From contig NZ_JAFBCX010000014.1 of the NCBI RefSeq assembly GCF_016907955.1, forward strand, positions 1 to 64,000: 64,000 nt of DNA, read 5' to 3'. Below the pieces are notes generated by a model, which ran no database searches, was not told the origin of the DNA, and saw only the letters and a list, made by a program, of their open reading frames with translations. Source of the DNA: Lentzea nigeriaca (GTDB taxonomy: Bacteria; Actinomycetota; Actinomycetes; Mycobacteriales; Pseudonocardiaceae). The position numbers and the translations under genes were made by a program. Positions 15,461 to 22,122 of the stretch are shown here, in pieces; position 1 is the first letter of the stretch, and each line of letters starts with the position of its first letter.

Positions 15461-16538
15461 GGGCCACTCCAAGCCACGCGCCGAACGTGCCCAGCCCGGT
15501 GGGCCCGCGCAGGATCGTGCGGAAGAACGCGGAGTTGCCCGCGCCACCGTCCACTTTGGTGTAGCGACCGGCGTGCAGGTGCCACTCGTGCCCGCCGGAC
15601 TGCCAGTCCTGCAGCCCCTTCACGTACTTGAGCACCCGCGCCTGCTCCAGCGGGCCGACACCGCGCTCGGCGAACAACACCGGCAGCTCGGTGAAGACCG
15701 TGTTCTCGAACTGGTGCAACCGAGACGTCAGCAGGGTGTTCACGGCTTCGACCGCGGTCTGCGTGTCGTGGCCGAAGAACTTCTCGAACACGAGAACCCC
15801 GTTGGAGTTCTCGCCCTCGCGCTGGACCTCCCGCTCGTACGAGAAGATGTCGTTGCGCAGGTGGATGGCATCGGAGAACGTGTCGGAGAGCACCCGCAGC
15901 GGCCGGGCGCCCGCGATCGACGCGGGCACCTCCGCCGCTTCCGAGACCTCCACCAGGTTCGCCGACCACGGCGCACCACCGACCTTGCGGCGCATCTCGA
16001 TGTACTCGATGGGGTTGGCGACGGTGCCCGACGCCATGTTCTTGATTTCCCACATGCACTCGAGCAGCAGGTTGTGGGTGCTCGTGGTGAACCGGCGCCG
16101 CCAGTCCTCCGACATCAGCGGAATCGTCCGCCGCCAGAGGTCGACGAGCCCGCGTTCGGTCGGGTTCCGCGGCTCCGGCGTCGGGTCCGTGCCGTTGACC
16201 GGCATGAACGCGGGCAACCGGTCGAGGTACGCCTTCGCACCTGTCACGTCCGTGTTCTGCTTGAACTGCGCGAAGAACTCGTCGTCGAAGTAGAAGACCC
16301 AGACGTACCAGTCCGTGATGAGGTCGAGGATCTCCGCGGGCGCGTCCGGGTGGGTCCACGCGCACATGAACCCGTAGTCGTCGCCCGCGAGGATCTCGGG
16401 AGTCCACACCCCGGTGTCGAGCATCCCCATGTCCCGCGCCCACTGTGTCGAGTGGACGCGGGCGCGCTCGAGGTTCGGGTTCATCCGCGCCGGGTGCGGC
16501 ACGTAGAACTCCGGCATGGTGAAAGGTGCGGTGGCCAT
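15453..16538 (-). CDS. Sesquiterpene synthase resembling the N-terminal (germacradienol) domain of geosmin synthase
   Basis: The 361-residue class I terpene synthase has intact motifs: DDEFF at 85-89 (WVFYFDDEFFAQF), the NSE triad Asn229-Ser233-Glu237 (HLRNDIFSYEREVQREGE) and Arg325-Tyr326. It follows the N-terminal half of Streptomyces geosmin synthase closely: MPEFYVPHPARMNPNLERAR, THPDAPAEILDLITDWYVWV, PIEYIEMRRKVGGAPWSANL and KGLQDWQSGGHEWHLHAGRY. That domain turns FPP into germacradienol/germacrene D, which is the predicted reaction here. It lacks the long disordered N-terminal extension of encapsulated 2-MIB synthases. Instead it has a 30-residue C-terminal tail with GPTGLGTFGAWLG. It starts 10 nt after the shell gene, behind GGAAAGG. 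Confidence 0.9.
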   Translation of the reverse strand: MATAPFTMPEFYVPHPARMNPNLERARVHSTQWARDMGMLDTGVWTPEILAGDDYGFMCAWTHPDAPAEILDLITDWYVWVFYFDDEFFAQFKQNTDVTGAKAYLDRLPAFMPVNGTDPTPEPRNPTERGLVDLWRRTIPLMSEDWRRRFTTSTHNLLLECMWEIKNMASGTVANPIEYIEMRRKVGGAPWSANLVEVSEAAEVPASIAGARPLRVLSDTFSDAIHLRNDIFSYEREVQREGENSNGVLVFEKFFGHDTQTAVEAVNTLLTSRLHQFENTVFTELPVLFAERGVGPLEQARVLKYVKGLQDWQSGGHEWHLHAGRYTKVDGGAGNSAFFRTILRGPTGLGTFGAWLGVARD

Positions 16539-16547
16539 CCTTTCCGG

Positions 16548-17954
16548 CTAGCCTTCGCGGCCCAGCTCGACGTGCTCCAGCACACCGATCGCGTCCGGCA
16601 CCATGATGGCGGCCGAGTAGTAGGCGCTGACCAGGTAGTTGATGATCGCCTGGTCGTTGATCCCCATGAACCGCACCGACAGGCCCGGCTGGTACTCGTC
16701 CGGGATGCCGGTCTGGTGCAGGCCGATGACGCCCTGGTCCTGCTCGCCGACGCGGATCAGCATGACCGACGACGTACGGGTGTCCGAGACTGGGATCTTG
16801 TTGCACGGCAGCACCGGGATGCCCCGCCACGCCGGCACGGACTGCCCGTTGAAGTCGATGTGCTGCGGGTAGATGCCGCGCTTGTTGCACTCGCGGCCGA
16901 ACGCCGCGATCGTGCGCGGGTGGGCGAGGAAGTAGCCGGGGTCCTTCCACACCACCGAGAGCAGCTCGTCGAAGTCGTCCGGGGTGGGCGGGCCGGACCG
17001 GGTGTGGATGCGCTGCTTGAGGTCCGCGTTGTGCAGCAGGCCGAACGACCGGTTGTTGACGATCTCGTGCTCCTGGCGCTCGCGCAGGGCCTCGATCGTG
17101 AGCCGCAACTGCTGCTCGACCTGGTCCATCGGGTTGTTGTAGAGGTCCGCGACACGCGTGTGGACCTGCAGCACGGTCTGCGCGACGCTCAGCTCGTACT
17201 CGCGCGGCGAGAGCTCGTAGTCGACGAACGTGCCGGGCAGCACGGGCTCGCCGTCGTGGCCGGCCGCCAGACCGATCTCGGCCTCGCCGAAGTCGTTCTG
17301 CGGCCTGTTGCGGCTGTTGTAGGCCTGCTGGATGTGCGCGCGCAGGCCGCCGGCCTCGCCGTTGAGGGCCTGGAAGTCCTCCCAGGACAGCGTGAGGACG
17401 GTGACCGGGGTGACGGCCTTGGCCGAGTACTCCCACTCGCCCTGCGGCCCGGCCAGCACGGTCTCGCCGAAGTACTCGCCGTCGGCGAGGTTGCCGAGCA
17501 CGGTCTCGCCGCCGTACTCACCGGTGCCGATCTTGTCGACCTTGCCGTGCGCGATCAGCACGACGGTGTCCTGCGGACGGCCCTTCTCGACGATGAGCTC
17601 GCCGATGCCGAACTCCCGCTGCTGGAAGCGCCCGGCCAGCGCGGCGAGGACGTCGTCGTCGTCAAAACCCTTCAGCAGCGACAGCTCGGTGAGCTCCTGG
17701 GGCACGACGCGGATGTCCGCGCCGATGTTGGTGAACGAAACGCGTCCGTCGCCCAACGTGTAGGTGAGACGGCGGTTGACGCGGTAGGCACCACCCGCGG
17801 CCTGCACCCAGGGCAGCACCTTGAGCAGCCAGCGGGAAGTGATTCCCTGCATCTGCGGCACGGACTTGGTGGTCGTGGCCAGATTACGTGCGGCGGCCGT
17901 GCCCAAACTCAGCTGCTGACGGCCCTCATTGAGGTCAGAATCCGTCACAGTCAC
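16548..17954 (-). CDS. Family 2B encapsulin shell protein 2 with cyclic-nucleotide-binding-like domain (EshA-like)
   Basis: This 468-residue paralogue of the 13031-14431 shell protein has the same architecture: N-arm (QQLSLGTAAARNLATTTKSV), CNBD-like insert (about 90-205, FGIGELIVEKGRPQDTVVLI) and HK97-type shell domain (PVLPGTFVDYELSPREYELS, NNPMDQVEQQLRLTIEALRE, VIGLHQTGIPDEYQPGLSVR). The two shells are near-identical over the central shell segments but diverge strongly in the CNBD. The cassette reads YFGETVLAGPQGEWEYSAKA, again with an aromatic residue at the expected Arg. GTG at 17954 (GTG ACT GTG ACG GAT) mirrors the paralogue start; a GTG three codons upstream is also possible. As first gene of the operon it should be the most highly expressed. 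Confidence 0.9.
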   Translation of the reverse strand: MTVTDSDLNEGRQQLSLGTAAARNLATTTKSVPQMQGITSRWLLKVLPWVQAAGGAYRVNRRLTYTLGDGRVSFTNIGADIRVVPQELTELSLLKGFDDDDVLAALAGRFQQREFGIGELIVEKGRPQDTVVLIAHGKVDKIGTGEYGGETVLGNLADGEYFGETVLAGPQGEWEYSAKAVTPVTVLTLSWEDFQALNGEAGGLRAHIQQAYNSRNRPQNDFGEAEIGLAAGHDGEPVLPGTFVDYELSPREYELSVAQTVLQVHTRVADLYNNPMDQVEQQLRLTIEALRERQEHEIVNNRSFGLLHNADLKQRIHTRSGPPTPDDFDELLSVVWKDPGYFLAHPRTIAAFGRECNKRGIYPQHIDFNGQSVPAWRGIPVLPCNKIPVSDTRTSSVMLIRVGEQDQGVIGLHQTGIPDEYQPGLSVRFMGINDQAIINYLVSAYYSAAIMVPDAIGVLEHVELGREG

Positions 17955-18174
17955 AACCCACACCCACCAATCTCAATGCGTGCTAATGGACCAATCCGAT
18001 AAGCCGGAATGGACGTTAGTTCTCGCGATTGAGGACTGTGAAGCGGCCAAAAAGGCGACATTCGGGTGGGTGCCTTACGCCTGCGGAAGCTACGGAGCGT
18101 ACAACTCCTGCCGTATGCAACCACCTTCGTATTGGCAGGCGGGTGAGCGCATCATATTCGTATCAGTGTGGAAT

Positions 18175-18226
18175 GGCCCACTCGTTTGGCCCAGTAGGAT
18201 CACTCTTTTGTGGGCATTAGTGGGCC
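18175..18226. repeat. Inverted repeat GGCCCACT / AGTGGGCC
   Basis: Perfect 8-bp arms at 18175-18182 and 18219-18226 flank a 36-nt centre. It could form a stem-loop in the leader upstream of the shell gene or in the 3' region of the upstream operon. Confidence 0.35.
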
Positions 18227-18253
18227 TTGTTCGGATGCTATACATCGCCACTC

Positions 18254-18275
18254 CGAGTGGATCTGAATCCACTCG
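18254..18275. terminator. Perfect 9-bp hairpin CGAGTGGAT-CTGA-ATCCACTCG
   Basis: It lies 87 nt past the stop of the minus-strand heme-degrading-domain gene, so it may end that transcript. Because it lacks a T tract and has near-perfect dyad symmetry, an operator controlling the encapsulin operon is an alternative. Confidence 0.45.
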
Positions 18276-18361
18276 AAGCGGTGTGTTTCAGTACCGCGCC
18301 ACGCGTCTTGCCGCAGGGTGGAGCGAAAGTCCCGATTTTGTACCAAGGACTATTCGTGCTA

Positions 18362-18826
18362 TTACGCGTCGCGGGAGTTCAGGAATGATTCCAGCTGAGT
18401 GACGACGAACGCGTGGTCCTCGGCCTGCGGCAGTCCGGAGACACCGACCGTGCCGACCGGCCCGGTACCGCGGACGATGATCGGGAAGACGCCACCGTGC
18501 GCCGCGTACAGGTCCGGGTCCAGGCGCGACTCCGCCTCGAACGTCGTGCCCTTCTCGCGGAACGTCTCGCCGACGTAGAACGAGCTGTGTCCGAACACCT
18601 CGACCACGCGGGCCTTGCGCTCCAGCCACCTGTCGTTGTTCGGCGCGGTGCCGGGCAGCGAGGCGTGGAAGAGCCTGTGTCCGTTGCGCTGCACCGAGAT
18701 CGCGATCGGCAGGCCCTGCTCGCGGGCCGCGTCCAGCAGGTGCAGGCCGAGCTCGATCGCGACGTCGTTGCCGAAGCGCGTGAACTGCAGGCGCCGCTCC
18801 TGGGCGAGGAGTTCCTCCGAGCTCAC
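18362..18826 (-). CDS. Heme-degrading-domain (GlcG/HbpS, UPF0303-like) protein
   Basis: The 154-residue protein belongs to the GlcG/HbpS fold group. Recognisable parts are LQFTRFGNDVAIELGLHLLD, the amphipathic IAISVQRNGHRLFHASLPG, and the glycine-rich core GGVFPIIVRGTGPVGTVGVS ending in GLPQAEDHAFVV. Some members bind or degrade heme, and many sit beside oxidoreductases with unknown roles. The GTG start at 18826 overlaps the stop of the Gfo/Idh gene by 4 bases (GTGA), so the two are co-translated and probably functionally linked. No signal peptide is seen. Confidence 0.8.
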   Translation of the reverse strand: MSSEELLAQERRLQFTRFGNDVAIELGLHLLDAAREQGLPIAISVQRNGHRLFHASLPGTAPNNDRWLERKARVVEVFGHSSFYVGETFREKGTTFEAESRLDPDLYAAHGGVFPIIVRGTGPVGTVGVSGLPQAEDHAFVVTQLESFLNSRDA

Positions 18827-19830
18827 AGGGTCACCACCCGGTTCTCGCGCGCGGACGTGAAAGCGGCCTCGATGACCTCGAGCGCGTGCACGCTGCCGTC
18901 GGGGTCGACGGGGATCCGGCCGGCCTGCAGCTCGGCGTAGAAGTGCTCGTAGGCGCCGAGCTCGACGGGCACCTCGATCGTCTCGCCGAGGACGCCGAGC
19001 TGGCCGCTGCGGGTCTCGTAACCCCAGTTGGGGTCGGTCGGACGGCGGCCCGCGTCGAGCGCGTCCTCCTGCTCGTCCATGCCGTGGATCACGAACGCGC
19101 CCTTGCTGCCCAGCACGCGGAACCGCGGTCCGTGGTGGGCGGCGTGCGCGCTGGCCCACAGGTGGGAGCGGACACCGTTGTCGTGCGTCAGCGCCACGAA
19201 CACGTCGTCGTCCACCTGCACGCCGGGCCTGCGCAGGTCCAGCTCGGCATAGACGTTCGAGACCGGGCCGAAGAGCTGCAACGCCTGGTCGACGAGGTGC
19301 GCGCCGAGGTCGTACAGCAGGCCGCCGGCCTCCTCGGGGTCGCCGAACTCGCGCCAGTTGTCCCAGATCTCGGGCACCCAGCGCTCGTACCGAGACTCGA
19401 ACCGCCGAACCTCGCCCAGGTGGCCGATGATCTTGCGGACGGTGAGGAAGTCGCTGTCCCAGCGGCGGTTCTGGAAGACCGTGAGCGGCACGTTCGCAGC
19501 CCGTGCCGCGGCCACGAGGCCCTTCGCCTCGGCGCTGGTGGGCGCGAACGGCTTGTCGACGACGACCGCGACACCCTTGTCGATCGCCCGGCGCGCGTAC
19601 TCGACGTGCGTGCGGTTCGGCGTGCCGACGACGATCAGGTCGAGGTCCAGGTCGAACAGCTCGTCGGCCGTGACGATCTTCGCGTCCGGGTGCGCGGCAC
19701 GGGCCTGTGCCTGCCGTTCCGGGTTCGCCGTGACGATCGCGACGAGGTCCATGCCGTCGGTCGAGGAGATGAGCGGGGCGTGGAAGACCCGTCCCGCGAT
19801 GCCATAGCCCAGCAGTCCGACTCGTGTCAT
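18823..19830 (-). CDS. Gfo/Idh/MocA-family NAD(P)-dependent oxidoreductase
   Basis: The 335-residue protein has an N-terminal Rossmann fold (MTRVGLLGYGIAGRVFHAPL), the family motif AVVVDKPFAPTSAEAKGLV containing the conserved Lys-Pro, and the C-terminal alpha/beta domain with FGDPEEAGGLLYDLGAHLVD (catalytic-type Asp and His). Such enzymes oxidise or reduce sugars, inositols or related polyols. Substrate unknown. It diverges from a ROK-family repressor gene across a 37-bp gap with a palindrome, so a sugar-responsive circuit is likely. It is coupled by a 4-base overlap to the heme-degrading-domain gene. Confidence 0.9.
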   Translation of the reverse strand: MTRVGLLGYGIAGRVFHAPLISSTDGMDLVAIVTANPERQAQARAAHPDAKIVTADELFDLDLDLIVVGTPNRTHVEYARRAIDKGVAVVVDKPFAPTSAEAKGLVAAARAANVPLTVFQNRRWDSDFLTVRKIIGHLGEVRRFESRYERWVPEIWDNWREFGDPEEAGGLLYDLGAHLVDQALQLFGPVSNVYAELDLRRPGVQVDDDVFVALTHDNGVRSHLWASAHAAHHGPRFRVLGSKGAFVIHGMDEQEDALDAGRRPTDPNWGYETRSGQLGVLGETIEVPVELGAYEHFYAELQAGRIPVDPDGSVHALEVIEAAFTSARENRVVTL

Positions 19831-19843
19831 GTCCACGATTAAA

Positions 19844-19856
19844 GCAACGCTGTTGC
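19844..19856. promoter_or_regulatory. Palindrome GCAAC-GCT-GTTGC between oxidoreductase and ROK regulator
   Basis: A 13-nt dyad sits in the 37-bp divergent gap, flanked by AT-rich bases (TTAAA and ATAAT). It is well placed as the operator of the adjacent ROK repressor and would cover both promoters. Confidence 0.5.
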
Positions 19857-19867
19857 ATAATCGCCAT

Positions 19868-20842
19868 GTGGACCTCACCTCGCTGCGTTCGCACAACGAC
19901 CGGACGGTGCTCCGTCTCGTCCGCTCAGGGGCTCTGAGCAGGGCTTCCATCGCCGCCGAAGCCGGGCTGACCCCGCAGGCGGTGTCGAAGATCGTGGCGC
20001 GGCTCATCTCGGCAGGGCTGCTGGAGGAGACCGGCGCAGTCCGCGACGGCGGTCGTGGCAAGCCGCGCATGTCGCTCCAGCTGGCCGCGGACGGCGCCTG
20101 CGCGTACGGGGCGTACGTCGACCGGGACGAGCTACGGGTGGTGCGGCTCGACCTGACCGGTGAGGTGGTGTCGGCGTCGGTCGTGCCGCTGGCACCGATG
20201 TTCACGCCGTCCGACGTCCTGGACGCTCTGGCCGCGTTGGTCGAACCGGGGGAGAAGGTGCTCGGGGTCGGCATCGGGATCGCCGGTCCGCTGGACTTCC
20301 GCGACGGCGTGGTGTCACCCAACGGCCTGCCGGGGTGGTCGGCCGTTCCGCTGAAGGCGCTCGCCGAGGAACGGCTCGGGCTGCCGGTCGTGGTGGACAA
20401 GGACACCAACGTCGCCGTCCTCGCCGAGGCGTGGCGGGAGTCGTTGGAGGACGCGGCGCTGGTGTTCGTCGGCACCGGTCTGGGCGTCGGGTTGCTGCTG
20501 GGCGGGGAGGTGCACCGGGGCGCGCGGTCGGGCGCGGGCGAGTTCGGCCACACGACCATCCAGCTCGACGGGCCGTTGTGCGTGTGCGGGCGGCGCGGAT
20601 GCGTCGAGGCGGTCCACGCCGCCGCGCACGGCGAGGAGGCCGCTCGGGTGCTCGCCACCGGCGTGCAGAACCTGGTGCAGTTGCTGGACCTGGACCAGAT
20701 CGTCCTGAGTGGACGGAAGGTGCTCGAGTCGCCTGACCTGTACCTGCGTGCCATGCCCGACGTGCAGGTGAGCATCACGTCGTACGGCGCAGATCTGGTG
20801 CCGGTGGGCGCGGGGTTGCTGGTCCTGGGCGAGTTGTTCTAG
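19868..20842 (+). CDS. ROK-family transcriptional regulator
   Basis: The 324-residue protein has an N-terminal winged helix-turn-helix (SHNDRTVLRLVRSGALSRAS, LTPQAVSKIVARLISAGLLE) and a sugar-kinase-like ROK domain with VVDKDTNVAVLAEAW, VFVGTGLGVGLLLGGEVHRG and the zinc motif CVCGRRGCVEA. It is about 60-80 residues shorter than common ROK regulators, the loss lying after the zinc motif. GTG at 19868 gives the usual start (VDLTSLRSHND); an upstream ATG would overlap the divergent gene. It probably represses the divergent oxidoreductase until a sugar-type ligand binds. Confidence 0.88.
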   Translation: MDLTSLRSHNDRTVLRLVRSGALSRASIAAEAGLTPQAVSKIVARLISAGLLEETGAVRDGGRGKPRMSLQLAADGACAYGAYVDRDELRVVRLDLTGEVVSASVVPLAPMFTPSDVLDALAALVEPGEKVLGVGIGIAGPLDFRDGVVSPNGLPGWSAVPLKALAEERLGLPVVVDKDTNVAVLAEAWRESLEDAALVFVGTGLGVGLLLGGEVHRGARSGAGEFGHTTIQLDGPLCVCGRRGCVEAVHAAAHGEEAARVLATGVQNLVQLLDLDQIVLSGRKVLESPDLYLRAMPDVQVSITSYGADLVPVGAGLLVLGELF

Positions 20843-20858
20843 CGCCTATCATCGGGAC

Positions 20859-21659
20859 GTGGACGTCGAGCACGTCGTCGGAGCGCCGCATCCGAGGTTG
20901 CGGCCGTTCGTCACGCGGTACTCCGGGTATCGGATGCGCACCGAACCCGGTGTGCACCGCGGTCTGCCGTCGCGCTCGCTCACGCTCGTCGTCACGATGG
21001 ACGGCACAGTCGACCTCCTTCAGGGCAAGTTCGCGACGCTGTGCGGCGGCCTGCACGACGAGGCCGTGCTGATCACCCACGACGGGTTCCAGCACGGCGT
21101 GCAGTGCTCGCTGACCCCGTTGGGCGCGCGGGCTTTCTTCGGTATGCCCGCCGGGGAACTGGCCGGCACGACCGTGGGCCTCGACGTGCTCGACGCTCCG
21201 GCCGGTGAGCTGCGCGAACGACTGCAGGAAGCCACGACGTGGACCGACAGGTTCGCGTGCCTGGACGAGGTGTTCGGCAGGCTGGTCCGGCCGGTGCGGC
21301 AGCAGGTCGAGATCGCATGGGCATGGCAGCGGATCGCCGAGGGAGCACCGGTCGGGGAGATCGCCGCCGAGGTCGGGTGGAGCCGCCAGCACCTGAGCGC
21401 GCGGTTCGCGGCGGAGTACGGCCTGACGCCCAAGGTGATGGGCCGGGTGATGCGGTTCGAGCGGGCGAACCGCATGCTGCGCGGTGAAACCAGGCCGACC
21501 CTGACCGAGGTGGCCGCTGCCTGCGGCTACACCGACCAGGCGCACTTCAACCGGGACTGGCGGGCGCTGTGCGGGGCCACGCCGACCGAGTGGATCGCGA
21601 CCGAGCTTCCATTCGTACAAGGCGGCGAGGCGGGTGCCGTCGCAGAGTTGTGGCCATGA
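20859..21659 (+). CDS. AraC-family transcriptional regulator
   Basis: The 266-residue protein has a C-terminal AraC DNA-binding domain with two helix-turn-helices (APVGEIAAEVGWSRQHLSAR and LTEVAAACGYTDQAHFNRDW) and an N-terminal DUF6597-like sensing domain (LRPFVTRYSGYRMRTEPGVH, RGLPSRSLTLVVTMDG). The GTG start lies 16 nt after the ROK gene. Its stop overlaps the start of the VOC gene (ATGA), a recurrent AraC-VOC pairing in actinomycetes that implies the VOC protein is its partner or target. Confidence 0.87.
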   Translation: MDVEHVVGAPHPRLRPFVTRYSGYRMRTEPGVHRGLPSRSLTLVVTMDGTVDLLQGKFATLCGGLHDEAVLITHDGFQHGVQCSLTPLGARAFFGMPAGELAGTTVGLDVLDAPAGELRERLQEATTWTDRFACLDEVFGRLVRPVRQQVEIAWAWQRIAEGAPVGEIAAEVGWSRQHLSARFAAEYGLTPKVMGRVMRFERANRMLRGETRPTLTEVAAACGYTDQAHFNRDWRALCGATPTEWIATELPFVQGGEAGAVAELWP

Positions 21660-22054
21660 CTACACCTGCACCAACCTGCTGGCCGGGACTGTCCTACGAG
21701 GACGCCCCGGCCGCGATCCGGTTCCTGGTAGAGGCTTTCGGCTTCTCCGAGCACCTCGTCGTGCCCGGTGAGGCCGACGGCGAGGTCGTGCACTGCGAGC
21801 TGGTCTGGCCGGAGGGCGGCGGCGTGATGCTCGGATCCGCCAAGCGTTCGGTCGGCGAAGTGCTCGCCACGGCTGTCGGCGCGGCGTCCGTGTACGTGGT
21901 GACGGATCGGCCGGACGAGATCTACGCGCAATGCATGGCGCGCGGTGCCACCGAGGTCCGTGGCCTGAAGGACGAGGACTACGGCTCGCGCGGCTTCACG
22001 GTCGCCGATCCCGAGGGCAACCGCTGGAGTTTCGGCACCTACCGCGGCGCCTGA
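21656..22054 (+). CDS. VOC (glyoxalase/bleomycin-resistance fold) protein
   Basis: The 132-residue protein has the vicinal-oxygen-chelate fold: GLSYEDAPAAIRFLVEAFGF, VVHCELVWPEGGGVMLGSA, YVVTDRPDEIYAQCMARGAT and the closing FTVADPEGNRWSFGTY, the PhnB/glyoxalase-like form. The metal-type His and Glu are present, but the exact substrate (dicarbonyl, antibiotic or other) cannot be told. The ATG overlaps the AraC stop by 4 bases, so the two genes are co-translated. Confidence 0.87.
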   Translation: MTTPAPTCWPGLSYEDAPAAIRFLVEAFGFSEHLVVPGEADGEVVHCELVWPEGGGVMLGSAKRSVGEVLATAVGAASVYVVTDRPDEIYAQCMARGATEVRGLKDEDYGSRGFTVADPEGNRWSFGTYRGA

Positions 22055-22122
22055 GCGACGCAACCTTTTCCGAACGGCTGGAGTCTCCTCGGGTGGAGAG
22101 GTTCACATCCAGGGGAGGACAG

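Larger units (their letters stand above)
17955..18361 (-). promoter_or_regulatory. Low-GC leader/promoter region of the encapsulin-terpene operon
   Basis: These roughly 400 bases, between the heme-degrading-domain gene and the first shell gene, are clearly lower in GC than the flanking coding DNA. I see no convincing gene in either strand; the short open frames have unlikely protein composition. The region holds two inverted repeats (18175-18226 and 18254-18275) and should contain the operon promoter near its low-coordinate end. No confident -10/-35 pair was identified. Confidence 0.5.

Noticed and set aside
13031..17954. Calling the two CNBD proteins Crp/Fnr-type transcription factors
   Set aside because: They lack a C-terminal helix-turn-helix, and the rest of each protein matches the HK97-type shell domain of family 2B encapsulins.
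9333..17954. A 2-methylisoborneol biosynthetic locus
   Set aside because: No GPP C-methyltransferase is present, and the active synthase resembles the geosmin N-domain rather than 2-MIB synthase.
17929..18402. A 157-codon plus-strand open frame across the encapsulin leader region
   Set aside because: Composition is unlike actinomycete proteins, it runs antisense into two real genes, has no good start or ribosome-binding site and no family resemblance.
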